A stretch of DNA of 64,000 nucleotides from UBA3496 sp964558115 (GCA_964558115.1 CAZLCI010000001.1:7829-71828); one strand, 5' to 3'. Shown: positions 16,977 through 26,293, counted from the first letter of the stretch. Numbers and translations are program-made. Notes: generated by a model from the letters alone, not told the origin.

Positions 16977-17762
16977 TTGGAGCTGGGACTTAAGGGCAAA
17001 GTTGCAATTATAACTGGAGGTAGTGCTGGTCTTGGTCTAGCATCTGCATGTGAATTGGCAAAAGAGGGTTGTCATGTAGCTATTTGCGCAAGAAACTCAG
17101 AGAGACTTATGAGCGCAAAAAACAAAATCGAACAAATTGCAAATGCTGAAGTTTTGGCAATTCAAAGTGATGTCTCTACTATTTCTGATACAAAAAAAAT
17201 AGTGGAGGAGGTAATAAATCATTTCAGTACAATTCATATATTACTTAGTAATGCTGGTGTTAGTTTGACAAAAAACTTTCTGGATCTTGAAATCAAAGAC
17301 TGGAAAGAATTGATGGATCTTAATCTTTATGCTGGAGTTCAATTATGTAAAGAAATTATTCCTTACATGCAGAGACAAAAGTGGGGTCGAATTATTTTTA
17401 CCGGTTCAACTAGCATCAAACAACCAAGAGAAAAAAGAAGTGTCGCGAATGTTACGAAATCTACACTTTTAAATTTTATGAAATCTATAGCAAATGAATT
17501 TATTCTAGATGGGATTCTTGTGAATATGATAAGCCCGGGACGTTTTGATACACATTGGGAAGAGAGGATTAACGCAATGTCTTTAGAAACTGGAAAATCT
17601 AGAAATGAAATTTACTCCGATGTTATTAAAGATATTAAAATAGGCCGTCTTGGGAAGCCAGAAGAGTTTGCAGCTGCTGTTGCATTTCTTGCTAGCGAAA
17701 GAGCTAGTTTTATTACTGGAATCAATATGCAGGTTGATGGTGGAGAATTGAGAAGTATCTAA
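16977..17762 (+). CDS. SDR-family oxidoreductase lacking the usual catalytic Tyr
   Basis: A 261-residue short-chain dehydrogenase. The cofactor loop GGSAGLGLASACELAKEG and the structural SNAGVS are intact, as is the C-terminal FLASERASFITGINMQVDGG. The catalytic serine region IIFTGSTSIKQPREKRS is there, but the normal Tyr-x3-Lys reads A-N-V-T-K, so Tyr is missing. This resembles an atypical SDR group (SxKQP...SN) rather than FabG. Start is TTG after AAGAGGTGA. The crcB gene converges on it with a five-base gap. Confidence 0.82.
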   Translation: MELGLKGKVAIITGGSAGLGLASACELAKEGCHVAICARNSERLMSAKNKIEQIANAEVLAIQSDVSTISDTKKIVEEVINHFSTIHILLSNAGVSLTKNFLDLEIKDWKELMDLNLYAGVQLCKEIIPYMQRQKWGRIIFTGSTSIKQPREKRSVANVTKSTLLNFMKSIANEFILDGILVNMISPGRFDTHWEERINAMSLETGKSRNEIYSDVIKDIKIGRLGKPEEFAAAVAFLASERASFITGINMQVDGGELRSI

Positions 17763-17767
17763 AGCGT

Positions 17768-18145
17768 TCAGCTAGAATTTGAAGCAATTGAAATCCCGAG
17801 CCAAACAGCTAATAATCCAATAGTAATTGAAAGAAATACATAAGAAACTGCGAGAAATAATTTTCCGTCTTGCAACATTTGAAGTATTTCTAGGCTAAAA
17901 GATGAAAAAGTAGTTAGTCCTCCTAGAAAACCGGTCATTATAAAACGTCTATATTCTTCGGTTGCAATATTTCTCGATAGTAGATATTGCATACTATAAC
18001 CAATTAAGAAAGAGCCAATAATATTGACCATTATAGTTCCGATTGGTATTGCATTGAGAGTAAATCTTTTGCAAACCAACTCTGTAAAGTAGCGTATAAC
18101 GCTACCTAAAGCGCCTCCAAATGCAACTAGTATGATAATATTCAT
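17768..18145 (-). CDS. crcB: Fluoride channel CrcB/FluC
   Basis: A 125-residue membrane protein with four helices. It exports fluoride as a dual-topology dimer. The signatures GGALGSVIRYF, GTIMVNIIGSFLIGY and GFLGGLTTFSSFSLE are all present; the last contains the pore Phe and the central sodium-site residues. Length is standard. No fluoride riboswitch is visible in the 60 bases before its start. It is divergent from the oxoamine-synthase gene. Confidence 0.95.
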   Translation of the reverse strand: MNIIILVAFGGALGSVIRYFTELVCKRFTLNAIPIGTIMVNIIGSFLIGYSMQYLLSRNIATEEYRRFIMTGFLGGLTTFSSFSLEILQMLQDGKLFLAVSYVFLSITIGLLAVWLGISIASNSS

Positions 18146-18205
18146 CGTGGTTTTCGCTTTTATATCTTTAATTTTTTATTTAATTTTGCTACCGAGAATT
18201 CTATT

Positions 18206-19441
18206 ATGAATCTTAAAAATCACAAAGTTTATAAAAAAGAATGGTCTAATTTTATTAGTAAAAATAATTCTTCAATGAGAGAAGACGCTCTTTTCCGTTC
18301 TCTTAGAACAGTTCATGGTTCTCAATCTCCAATGATGAAATTTAAAGGAAAAAAAATAATAATGATGTCGTCGAATAATTATCTAGGATTAGCAGATCAT
18401 CCAGAAGTAATTCGTTCAGTTGCTCTTGCTGCTGAAAGATATGGAAGTAGTTCTGCGGCAAGTCCTTTGCTTTCTGGATTTATGCAAATTCATGAATCTT
18501 TGTGTAAATTAATTTCATCTTGGAAGGAGAAAGAAAAAACAATTCTCTTTGGTTCAGGTTTTCTTGCAAATATAGGGACAATATCTGCTCTAATGGGTAA
18601 GGGAGATGTGATTTTTAGCGATGAACTAAATCATGCGAGTATTATAGAGGGGTGTAGACTAAGTGCTGCAGAAGTAAAAATATATCCACATAATAATCTT
18701 GCTGTTCTTTCAAAACTTTTAGACCAAACGAGTAAGAAAAGTAAACGTTTGATAGTCGTAGATGGAGTTTTTAGTATGGATGGTGATCTAGCTCCTTTAG
18801 ATGAGATTGTTAGTATTGCAAAAAGATTCAATGCTCTTCTAATGGTTGATGAAGCGCATGCAACTGGAATTTTAGGAAAAAGAGGAAGAGGAGTTGCTTC
18901 ACTTTATAAAGTTGAAGATGAAGTAGATATCTCGATGGGAACACTTGGTAAATCACTAGCTTCTTATGGAGCTTTTGTTTCTGCAGATAGTGATGTAATA
19001 GATTTTTTAACGAATAAAGCAAGAACATTTATTTATTCAACTAGTATCCCACCTTCTGCTGTTGCAAGTGCTCTGAAAACAGTTCGTCTAGTTCAAGGGA
19101 GAGAGGGAGAAAAGAGAAGAAAAAAACTTTTAAACCTTTGTCATTATCTTTCAAGTGGTCTAGAGAGAATAGGACTTTCTGTAAACGAAGAAAAAAGTTG
19201 TAAAGATGTCCCGATTTTCCCTCTGGTAATCGGAGATACAGAAAAAACATTAAGACTGTCTAATTTTTTAATGAAGGCCGGAATATTTTCTCTAGCTATT
19301 AGACCCCCTACAGTTCCAGAAGGTACAAGTAGAGTTAGGATTAGCTTAATGGCTACTCACAAAAAAGAACATATTGATAATCTTTTGGATGCATTAGAGA
19401 TAGGTTCTAAGAAACTAAAAATTTCTTTGTGTAAAAACTAA
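18206..19441 (+). CDS. Alpha-oxoamine synthase (KBL/BioF-type, PLP)
   Basis: A 411-residue fold-type I PLP enzyme that joins an amino acid to an acyl-CoA with loss of CO2. Motifs include SSNNYLGLADHPEV, FGSGFLANIGT, LMVDEAHATGILGKRGRG and the PLP lysine in GTLGKSLASYGAF. It may be glycine C-acetyltransferase, 8-amino-7-oxononanoate synthase or serine palmitoyltransferase; no biotin, threonine-degradation or sphingolipid genes lie beside it to decide. Its end overlaps the next, convergent gene by four bases. Confidence 0.85.
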   Translation: MNLKNHKVYKKEWSNFISKNNSSMREDALFRSLRTVHGSQSPMMKFKGKKIIMMSSNNYLGLADHPEVIRSVALAAERYGSSSAASPLLSGFMQIHESLCKLISSWKEKEKTILFGSGFLANIGTISALMGKGDVIFSDELNHASIIEGCRLSAAEVKIYPHNNLAVLSKLLDQTSKKSKRLIVVDGVFSMDGDLAPLDEIVSIAKRFNALLMVDEAHATGILGKRGRGVASLYKVEDEVDISMGTLGKSLASYGAFVSADSDVIDFLTNKARTFIYSTSIPPSAVASALKTVRLVQGREGEKRRKKLLNLCHYLSSGLERIGLSVNEEKSCKDVPIFPLVIGDTEKTLRLSNFLMKAGIFSLAIRPPTVPEGTSRVRISLMATHKKEHIDNLLDALEIGSKKLKISLCKN

Positions 19442-20445
19442 TTGTCACTTATTTGAATAATTACGTTCCCAATCATTTCGCCACTTTCAACAGCTTCATT
19501 TGATTCGTGAATTTTATCGAGCGCAAATAATCTAGCAACGTTATGATTTAAGCTATTGGTTTTGAGTGCGTTTGTAATATCATCAGCTGCTTTTTGAAGG
19601 GCTTCAAAAGGGGAACAGTGAATCATTACTAGACGAATATTTGCATTGCCTAACATGAGCTCATAGTGTGGAAAACTAGGATTTCTGTCTCCCATAGATG
19701 AGTAAGAAGAAATGGTTCCGTTTTCTTTTAGAATTTTATAATTTATTTCCCAATGTACTCCTAAATTCACGTCAACTATCCGATCCACTCCTTCTCCATC
19801 AGTAATACGCATAATTTCTGAAAAAACATCTGTATCTCTATAATTAATAATGTGATCAGCCATTAAGACTTTTTCTGCTTTTTCAGAAGAACTTACAGTA
19901 GTTATAACATTTGCTTTGCCTAGTTTTGCAAGTTGTACTGCATAGTTCCCAACACTACCAGCACCGCCGGTTACTAGTATATTTTTCCCTGCGATATCTC
20001 CATCTGAATAAAGACAACGATGGGCAGTCATAGCAGGAACTCCAAGACAAGCTCCTTCTATAAATGAAGTATTATCTGGTAAGCGAGAAATTAAAGTTGC
20101 GGGAATCGTAATAAATTCTGCTGCAGTACCGAATGCTCTCCTGTACCTTGCATTGAAAACCCAAACTCTATCTCCAACAGAGAAAGTTGAAACATCGCTA
20201 CCTACTTTGTCAATAATTCCAGCACCGTCGTTATTTGGAATAATAATTGGAAAGTCAGGAAAATGATGCGCATAATTCCAGTCTTTATCTCCATGTCCAG
20301 ATCTTCTTTTACAGTCAGTATGATTTACTCCAGAAGCATAAATACGGACTCTAACCTCATTTGGCATTGGTTCTGGATTTTCTAATTCGCCAATATTATA
20401 AACATCTCTTGCCTGTCCTTTTTTTTCATACCATGCTGCTAGCAT
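19438..20445 (-). CDS. NADPH:quinone reductase-like MDR protein
   Basis: A 335-residue MDR enzyme with VNHTDCKRRSG in the GroES-like half, PNNDGAGIIDKVGSDVSTF, and the nucleotide loop VTGGAGSVGNYAVQLAKLG near residues 149-167. Catalytic zinc ligands are not apparent, so a zeta-crystallin-like quinone/enone reductase is most likely. The ATG follows TAGGA. It lies 28 bases downstream of the membrane-protein gene on the same strand. It is a different subgroup from the MDR gene at 8573. Confidence 0.83.
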   Translation of the reverse strand: MLAAWYEKKGQARDVYNIGELENPEPMPNEVRVRIYASGVNHTDCKRRSGHGDKDWNYAHHFPDFPIIIPNNDGAGIIDKVGSDVSTFSVGDRVWVFNARYRRAFGTAAEFITIPATLISRLPDNTSFIEGACLGVPAMTAHRCLYSDGDIAGKNILVTGGAGSVGNYAVQLAKLGKANVITTVSSSEKAEKVLMADHIINYRDTDVFSEIMRITDGEGVDRIVDVNLGVHWEINYKILKENGTISSYSSMGDRNPSFPHYELMLGNANIRLVMIHCSPFEALQKAADDITNALKTNSLNHNVARLFALDKIHESNEAVESGEMIGNVIIQISDN

Positions 20446-20473
20446 TTTAAATCCTACATAAAATTAATTAGTT

Positions 20474-20902
20474 TTAACCGTGAGTTACCAAAATCCCAAG
20501 ATAAACGACAATAGTTGCAAGAAGTAAGTTGAATGAGAGCCAAGATTTTTTCTTGTTCTTTAAAGCATCAAATCCTTTTGGGATTGTTAATGCGACCCCT
20601 ATAAAAATTATAATCAGAGCGAGAACTATTTTCACTATAAGTGGAGTTGGGATAGTCATACCTTCTCTGATGAGGCGGGTTATATGGTGTATTCCTGTTA
20701 AAATAAGAAGTAAAAACGAAGTATGAAGAATAGGAACAAAACGTTTTCTGAGTGTTAATTGAAATCGTTGTTTTTCTTCATCTGAAAGGCTTTCTGAAAA
20801 GGGTAATGCTACAAATCTGAGAAAAGCTACTCCACCCACTGATAGGATTGCGCATATTACATGCAAAGTTGTGACAATTATGTTCCCAGTACTATATCCC
20901 AT
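20474..20902 (-). CDS. Four-helix membrane protein (CopD/DUF2269-like)
   Basis: A 142-residue membrane protein with four predicted helices. The first, TTLHVICAILSVGGVAFLRF, and the third region with ILHTSFLLLILTGIHHITRL carry histidines placed as in small haem- or copper-related CopD-like proteins. The family call is tentative and the function unknown. TAGGAGT stands before the ATG. It probably shares a transcript with the quinone-reductase gene downstream. Confidence 0.55.
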   Translation of the reverse strand: MGYSTGNIIVTTLHVICAILSVGGVAFLRFVALPFSESLSDEEKQRFQLTLRKRFVPILHTSFLLLILTGIHHITRLIREGMTIPTPLIVKIVLALIIIFIGVALTIPKGFDALKNKKKSWLSFNLLLATIVVYLGILVTHG

Positions 20903-21002
20903 GGTTGGAAACTCCTAAATTGATTAAATTTTAAAGGGCTTTCGATAAAAAATTATGATAGCCAATTCTTATTATATTACGATTTACAATTATAATAAAC
21001 TT

Positions 21003-21428
21003 TTATTCTTTTTCTCTAATTTCTTTTACGCGGTCTTCAACTAACTGCATGAGTTCTTCTGCATTATCAACAGGGTTGTAATCTTCTCCCATGACTCCGC
21101 TACCTGCAGGACTTTTTGCTGCAAAAAACACACACTTATCATCGAGAGATTGTCCTCCTCCATGAACAGAATTTCGAGGAATATGAATTAAATCACCGGG
21201 TTCAGCATATACTACTTTGCCGTCTAGAATCATTACTCTACGGCCTTCTAAAATTAAATTGAACTGTTCATCATTTGGATGAAAATGGGGAGGTGCACCT
21301 TTGTCTTTTTGATAAACAACTATCCCAACCTTCATTAGATCCCCTTTAACTCTTTGCATTTCTGCTTCAGGGGTAGACTCTTCTCGATTTTTTTCCATTT
21401 CAAAAATTTTATGTATTGGCATCTTCAT
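21003..21428 (-). CDS. Cupin-domain protein
   Basis: A 141-residue cupin with PPHFHPNDEQFNLILEGRRV as the first motif (two His, Gln/Glu) and GDLIHIPRNSVHGG as the second. It probably binds a metal; its substrate is unknown. Helical N- and C-terminal arms flank the barrel, and the last 25 residues are charged. GGAG lies before two nearby Met codons at residues 1 and 3, so either may be the start. It stands between the membrane protein and the CoA-transferase pair. Confidence 0.78.
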   Translation of the reverse strand: MKMPIHKIFEMEKNREESTPEAEMQRVKGDLMKVGIVVYQKDKGAPPHFHPNDEQFNLILEGRRVMILDGKVVYAEPGDLIHIPRNSVHGGGQSLDDKCVFFAAKSPAGSGVMGEDYNPVDNAEELMQLVEDRVKEIREKE

Positions 21429-21491
21429 ATACTCCAGTTTAATTGTCTTTTTTACATGGTCAAATAATATTTTCTCATTTCTATTTTATTT

Positions 21492-22178
21492 TTATTCCTT
21501 TGAAATGAAACTTGTTTTATTAGGAATAATTAATTTTGGCTCAGAGAATTTTTCGATCAATTCCTGATTAAGTCCAGTCGTAATTTCCTTGAGTATAGGA
21601 CCCTTCTCAGTAATTTCTATTAGTGCCATATCAGTAAAAATTTTCGTTACCACTTTTTTTGCAGTAAGTGGATAAGAACATTTTTTGAGAAATTTGAGCA
21701 TTCCATCTTTAGTGATATGTTTCATTACAGCATATACTTCCTTTACTCCCTTAGCTAAATCCATAGCTCCTCCGATACCACCTCTGGCCTCTCCTGGAAC
21801 AGTCCAATTTGCAAGATCTCCATTTTCAGATACTTGAAGAGCACCCAAAATGGCAATATCAATGTGCCCTCCTCTTATCATGGAAAACGCTTCCGCATGG
21901 TCAAAGATTGATGCCCCTTTTATTGGTACGATGGGTTCTCTGGACGCATTAATATAATTTAAATCTTCTTCTCCTTCTTTTGGTTTAGGTCCAGTCCCTA
22001 AGATTCCGTTTTCTGCCATAAATAAAATTCCTTTTAATGGATCGACATAATTTGCGACAAGAGTAGGGATACCAATGCCAAGATTAACAGTAGATCCATC
22101 CGGAATTTCTTTTGCAATACGTTTGGCTATATCTGTTGGAGTCAACAAAAGATCACTATATTTCGGATCGAAGCTCAA
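21492..22178 (-). CDS. 3-oxoacid CoA-transferase, subunit B
   Basis: The 228 residues match the beta subunit of class I CoA-transferases of the SCOT/AtoA/PcaJ type: GSTVNLGIGIPTLVANYV, then the catalytic Glu in FMAENGILGTGP, then SFDHAEAFSMIRGGHID-like sequence and GAMDLAKGVKEVYAVMKH. It moves CoA from succinyl-CoA or a similar donor to an oxoacid. The TTG start at 22178 follows TAGGAG and overlaps subunit A by 23 bases, so the two chains are probably made by coupled translation. Confidence 0.9.
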   Translation of the reverse strand: MSFDPKYSDLLLTPTDIAKRIAKEIPDGSTVNLGIGIPTLVANYVDPLKGILFMAENGILGTGPKPKEGEEDLNYINASREPIVPIKGASIFDHAEAFSMIRGGHIDIAILGALQVSENGDLANWTVPGEARGGIGGAMDLAKGVKEVYAVMKHITKDGMLKFLKKCSYPLTAKKVVTKIFTDMALIEITEKGPILKEITTGLNQELIEKFSEPKLIIPNKTSFISKE

Positions 22179-22854
22179 TATTTTCTCCTACGACAATTTT
22201 ATTAACATATACACTAGGTGTTTGTACAGATTCAGGTTCTATTTCTCCTGTTTCTACTAATAATTCGGTTTCTGCGATAGTTATTTTTGCAGCTTTTGCC
22301 ATTACAGGATTAAAATTGCCTGCAGTTCCTTTGTAAGTTAGATTCCCAAGATTATCCGCCTGATGACATTTAATTAGAGCAAAGTCAGTTTGCAGGGAAA
22401 ACTCCAGAACGGTTTTCTCGCCATTAAAACTTCTTGTTTCTTTTCCTTGTTCAAAATCTGTATCAACTGCAGTTTTAGTATAAAAGGCAGGAATTCCTGC
22501 ACCACCAGCTCTTAGTCTTTCAGCAAGTGTTCCTTGAGGAACTTGCTCAAGTTCTATCTCTTTGGATATAAAAAGATCACGAAAAATATAAGAATTTTTA
22601 TGGAAAGCATAAGAACATATCAGTTTTTTTACTTTTTTTTGCTTTATTAACGCAGATAATCCTTGTTCTCCCTGTCCAGCATGATTTGAAACTATTGTTA
22701 GGTCATGTACATCATGTTCCAATAATGCCTCTAATAAGTTTTCAGGAATTCCTATTCCCCCAAACCCACCGATTGAGACTATTGATCCATCTTGGATTTC
22801 AGAAACTGCTTCTGAAGATGATGAAATGATCTTTTTTTTTGAAATTTTTTTCAC
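22156..22854 (-). CDS. 3-oxoacid CoA-transferase, subunit A
   Basis: The 232-residue alpha subunit that pairs with the gene downstream. Motifs include GSIVSIGGFGGIGIPENLL, LTIVSNHAGQGEQGLSALI and the family hallmark GTLAERLRAGGAGIPAFYT. Length and order (A then B, overlapping) are as in atoD-atoA and scoA-scoB. The GTG start at 22854 has only a weak ribosome site. It diverges from the tartrate-dehydrogenase-like gene across 122 bases of AT-rich DNA. Confidence 0.9.
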   Translation of the reverse strand: MKKISKKKIISSSSEAVSEIQDGSIVSIGGFGGIGIPENLLEALLEHDVHDLTIVSNHAGQGEQGLSALIKQKKVKKLICSYAFHKNSYIFRDLFISKEIELEQVPQGTLAERLRAGGAGIPAFYTKTAVDTDFEQGKETRSFNGEKTVLEFSLQTDFALIKCHQADNLGNLTYKGTAGNFNPVMAKAAKITIAETELLVETGEIEPESVQTPSVYVNKIVVGENIELRSEI

Positions 22855-22976
22855 AAAAATTAATAAACCTATAAATGAAACAAATATTTTTTTATTTATC
22901 TATTTATAATCTGAAATTATGATAAATTGAAGGGTATAAATACTTAATCTTTAATTTTTTCTTTTAGGAACATGAT

Positions 22977-24038
22977 ATGGCGAAGCATTCGATAGCGTTA
23001 ATTCCTGCAGATGGCATAGGTCCAGAAGTCATAGGAGAAACTGTTCGAGTTCTTCGTGCGCTTGTTAAGATTGACAAACAATTGAAATTAGATTTTAGAA
23101 AACTTCCATGGGGCAGTGATTTTTATCATAAGCATGGGAAAATGTGCCCAGACGATTTTTTGACTACTTTAGAATCTTTTGATGCCATACTACTGGGTGC
23201 GGTTGGGCGACCAGATATTCCTGATCATATTACGCTTAATGAATTGCTTTTACCTATAAGAAGAGGTTTTGATTTGTATGTTAATAAGAGGCCAATCATT
23301 CTTTACGAAGGTCTAAAATCTCCTCTTAGGGATTATGTTCCTGGAGATATAGATATTCTTTTCTTTCGTGAAAATACTGAAGGTGAATATAGTCCTATGG
23401 GAGGACGTCATTATGAAGGCCATTCTAATGAAATTGCGACTCAAATAGCTATTTTTTCACGTTTAGGTTGTAAAAGAATTATTGAAGAGTCATTCGAAGC
23501 TTCTTTGAAAAGAAAAAAGCATGTGACCAGTGTAACAAAATCAAATGCACAAGGACATACTTTAGTTTTGTGGGATGAAATTTTCGACGAAGTTGCTAAA
23601 CAAAAAAAATATCAAAGAGTCAAGACAAATAAACTTCTCGTAGATGCTGCAGCTTTAGATTTTGTGAGAAAGCCTGAAATTTTTGATGTTGTAGTATCGA
23701 CGAATTTGTTCGCTGATATTTTAACAGATCTTGGTGCTGGTATTGTAGGAGGTTTAGGAATTGCAGCAAGTGCGAATTATAATCCTAATGGAAAAGTTCC
23801 AGGACTTTTTGAGCCCGTTCACGGTTCTGCCCCAGATATAATGGGAAGAGGAATATCAAACCCTGTTGCAACACTTTTTTCGGCTTCTATGATGCTTGAA
23901 TTTCTTGGAGAAGAAAAAGCATCTTCCCGTTTAGATGCTTCAATTCGTGAACATTTATCCTCAGGAAATACCACCCCGGATTTGGGAGGTTCAGGTTCTA
24001 CTAAATCTGTTGCTAGCGAAATTATAAAAAATTTATAA
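22977..24038 (+). CDS. Tartrate/D-malate dehydrogenase-like isocitrate-family enzyme
   Basis: A 353-residue member of the isopropylmalate/isocitrate dehydrogenase family. It has ALIPADGIGPEVIGETVRVL, LGAVGRPDIPDHITLNELLL and RENTEGEYSPMGG, and the metal-binding Asp residues in NLFADILTDLGAGIVGG. The PDHI and LLPIRRGFDLYVNKRP stretch is closest to tartrate and D-malate dehydrogenases rather than LeuB. It would oxidise and decarboxylate a 2-hydroxy acid with NAD. The cobalamin adenosyltransferase gene follows after 17 bases. Confidence 0.83.
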   Translation: MAKHSIALIPADGIGPEVIGETVRVLRALVKIDKQLKLDFRKLPWGSDFYHKHGKMCPDDFLTTLESFDAILLGAVGRPDIPDHITLNELLLPIRRGFDLYVNKRPIILYEGLKSPLRDYVPGDIDILFFRENTEGEYSPMGGRHYEGHSNEIATQIAIFSRLGCKRIIEESFEASLKRKKHVTSVTKSNAQGHTLVLWDEIFDEVAKQKKYQRVKTNKLLVDAAALDFVRKPEIFDVVVSTNLFADILTDLGAGIVGGLGIAASANYNPNGKVPGLFEPVHGSAPDIMGRGISNPVATLFSASMMLEFLGEEKASSRLDASIREHLSSGNTTPDLGGSGSTKSVASEIIKNL

Positions 24039-24055
24039 ATAAAAGGAATTAATTT

Positions 24056-24580
24056 ATGTCTCTTGTTACAAGACGTGGGGACGATGGGAAAACTGATTTA
24101 TGGTTTGCAGATAGAGTTTCTAAGTACCACCCTCAAGTAGAAGCTTATGGTGCAATGTATGAATCTCAGGGAGCTCTTGGGTTAGCCAGATCGAATGCTC
24201 CTGAATGGTTAAAACCTGAAATTTTAAAAATACAGAAAGATATTTTTGTTATTAGTGCAGAGTTAGCAACTCTTCGAGGAAAAAATTCTTTGCTTAAGGA
24301 AAGAGTTGATAAAAAGATGGAGCAATGGATTGATTCTCAGATCGAAAGATATGAAAAAATTATCAAAATAGAAAATTGGTATATATCCGGAGAATCTGCC
24401 AGTGGTTCAGCACTTGACCTCGCACTTTCAATTATTAGACGAGGAGAACGTTGGGTAGTTAAAATACGAGATGAGGGATATATAGAGAATCCGCATTTAA
24501 TGATCTACTTGAACCGTCTTTCAGATTTATTATTTCTTATGGCAAGATCTTGTGACCAGGATATTGAGATTTCTTCATGA
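24056..24580 (+). CDS. Cob(I)alamin adenosyltransferase, PduO type
   Basis: Makes adenosylcobalamin from cob(I)alamin and ATP. The 174 residues have the ATP-binding N-terminus VTRRGDDGKTDLWFADRVSK, the central RRGERWVVKI and the C-terminal YLNRLSDLLFLMARSCDQD typical of the PduO/MMAB family. The first motif departs slightly from the usual T-K-x-G-D-x-G-x-T. AAAGGAATT lies before the ATG. It implies that the cell has B12-dependent enzymes. Its 3' end overlaps the AI-2E gene by six bases. Confidence 0.88.
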   Translation: MSLVTRRGDDGKTDLWFADRVSKYHPQVEAYGAMYESQGALGLARSNAPEWLKPEILKIQKDIFVISAELATLRGKNSLLKERVDKKMEQWIDSQIERYEKIIKIENWYISGESASGSALDLALSIIRRGERWVVKIRDEGYIENPHLMIYLNRLSDLLFLMARSCDQDIEISS

Positions 24581-25651
24581 AGAGTTTTCGTCTGAGATAA
24601 TATAATAGTCATAGACAGCTTCTAATCCGACTTTTGCTGTTGCTGCAAAAGGTACAGCTAGCAGTATTCCTATAAAACCAAGTAATTCGCCGCCAACTAA
24701 AATTGCAGACAAAATTACGACCGGATGTAACCCAATTTTTTCTCCAAGAATTTTTGGAACAAGGAACATGCCAGTTAAACTTGATAAAACTCCAAAGATT
24801 AAGAGTACTCCAAAGAAATGAGTCCAATCTTGATGTTGGAGTGCAGTAAGAAGAACTACTATAGGAAATGCTATGATCCATTCAACATAAGGAAACATAC
24901 TTGCGAGACCTGTTAGAATACCGAGTAGAAGCCAAAGAGGTACATCCATAAAATAAAAACCTAACATATATAGTACAGAAAGTATTATTCCTACAATTAG
25001 TTGCCCCTTGATAAAGGCAGACAGTAATTCGTCCAAACGGAAAAAACGTTTTTCAACTTCTTTCCGATAGTCTGGATGTACATATTGTAAAAAAGTAGGA
25101 GAAATTCTTTTCATATCTCTTCCGATATAAAAAACAATTACCGGAATAAGGCCTATATATAAGACACTCATGGCAATAGAGAAAATACCTTTTGTAGTAG
25201 AAAGCAAAAAATTACTCGAGGCTTGAAGAGTTTTTAAGGGAACAGACGCGAATAGATTTAAATTTTCAGAGATGAATTTTTGTAATTCTGCCTGTGAACT
25301 TATTTTTAATTTCATAAGAAATTTTAAAATCCATAATTCTAAAATCTTTATATATTTTGGAATATTGCTTGAAAATGATTCTATCTGGGTTTTCACCTGA
25401 GGACTCAGACCTACAAAAAGTAGGACTAGCAAAAGAGCAAAGATAAACAACACTATCAAAATACCAAATCCTCGGGGTATCTTTCTTTTATGGAGAAATT
25501 CAACAATAGGTTGTGTTGCATAAGCGAAAATAAAAGAAAATATAATGGGAGTAAGAGCAGAACGGGCAGAAAAAATGAGCCATAGACTAAAACCAAAAAT
25601 TATTACTAGCCACATTCTTTTCCAGGTCATAAATGGAGAACTTTTATCCAA
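24575..25651 (-). CDS. AI-2E family (PerM/YdiK-like) membrane protein
   Basis: A 358-residue polytopic protein with about eight membrane segments and a large extracytoplasmic or cytoplasmic loop (residues about 85-145). It has the family features IVFYIGRDMKRISPTFLQYV, LDELLSAFIKGQLIVGIILS and GEKIGLHPVVILSAILVGGE. Members include autoinducer-2 exporters and sodium/proton antiporters; the role here is open. It is 18 bases downstream of pgsA on the same strand. Confidence 0.88.
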   Translation of the reverse strand: MDKSSPFMTWKRMWLVIIFGFSLWLIFSARSALTPIIFSFIFAYATQPIVEFLHKRKIPRGFGILIVLFIFALLLVLLFVGLSPQVKTQIESFSSNIPKYIKILELWILKFLMKLKISSQAELQKFISENLNLFASVPLKTLQASSNFLLSTTKGIFSIAMSVLYIGLIPVIVFYIGRDMKRISPTFLQYVHPDYRKEVEKRFFRLDELLSAFIKGQLIVGIILSVLYMLGFYFMDVPLWLLLGILTGLASMFPYVEWIIAFPIVVLLTALQHQDWTHFFGVLLIFGVLSSLTGMFLVPKILGEKIGLHPVVILSAILVGGELLGFIGILLAVPFAATAKVGLEAVYDYYIISDENSS

Positions 25652-25669
25652 GATAATCTCTTTAAAAAG

Positions 25670-26233
25670 TTAAGTTTTTAAAACATCTTTTCTAATTAAA
25701 CGCAAACCAACGAAAAAAAGATAATGTATTCCAGAAACAATAGTAAATATTCCTGTTAGTATAAATAAAATGTACAAAGTATCAAGATTTTTTAAACCTG
25801 ATGATAATGATACCAGAAGTACAATAATGATAGTAGACATTTGAAATACTGTTGTTGTTTTTCCTAGATACGATGGTTTTATAATATCAGGACTTGTTAT
25901 TGTTCTAAGAATAAAAAACCCTGAAACTAAAATTATATCTCTTCCTATTACTAATACTGCAAGCCAAACGGGAAGATAATTAAAAGAGGATAATAATAGA
26001 AAAGCGGTAAGCATTAAAATTTTATCTGCTGCTGGATCTAGAATACTTCCTAGTGATGTAATTTCCTTTCTGCTTCTTGCTAAAAAACCATCTATACCGT
26101 CTGCAATGCTAGCTATTGCAAACGATATCAAAGCACAACCCTCAAATCCATTAAGGATGCAAATAATGAATAAGGGGACCAAAATTAGTCTTCCAAGTGT
26201 AACCTTATTTGCTAAGGTAAGATTTTTATTCAT
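25670..26233 (-). CDS. pgsA: CDP-alcohol phosphatidyltransferase (probable phosphatidylglycerophosphate synthase)
   Basis: A 187-residue membrane enzyme with the complete CDP-alcohol transferase motif. It reads Asp-Gly-x2-Asp... in DGIDGFLARSRKEITSLG, followed by SILDPAADKILM, which gives the two-metal site. Five or so helices follow. It most likely joins glycerol-3-phosphate to CDP-diacylglycerol; cardiolipin-type relatives cannot be excluded. The ATG is at 26233. It heads a two-gene unit with the AI-2E protein. Confidence 0.88.
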   Translation of the reverse strand: MNKNLTLANKVTLGRLILVPLFIICILNGFEGCALISFAIASIADGIDGFLARSRKEITSLGSILDPAADKILMLTAFLLLSSFNYLPVWLAVLVIGRDIILVSGFFILRTITSPDIIKPSYLGKTTTVFQMSTIIIVLLVSLSSGLKNLDTLYILFILTGIFTIVSGIHYLFFVGLRLIRKDVLKT

Positions 26234-26265
26234 GAAAAATCCGAAAACTGTTTTTAGAAAAAGTT

Positions 26266-26293
26266 ATTTTACCCTAATTCTGGTAAAATTTTT
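26266..26293. terminator. Probable bidirectional terminator
   Basis: ATTTTACC (26266-26273), an eight-base loop and GGTAAAAT (26282-26289) form an 8-bp stem, followed by T residues on the plus strand. On the minus strand, the direction of the flanking genes, the stem is followed by AACTTTTT. It lies between the pseudouridine synthase and pgsA. The stem is AT-rich, so strength is doubtful. Confidence 0.4.

Noticed and set aside
18146..18205. Fluoride riboswitch upstream of crcB
   Set aside because: Only 60 AT-rich bases separate crcB from the next gene, and the conserved crcB-motif elements are not visible.
22075..22336. Plus-strand frames inside the CoA-transferase pair
   Set aside because: They run opposite to two well-conserved subunits, match no family and have no ribosome sites.
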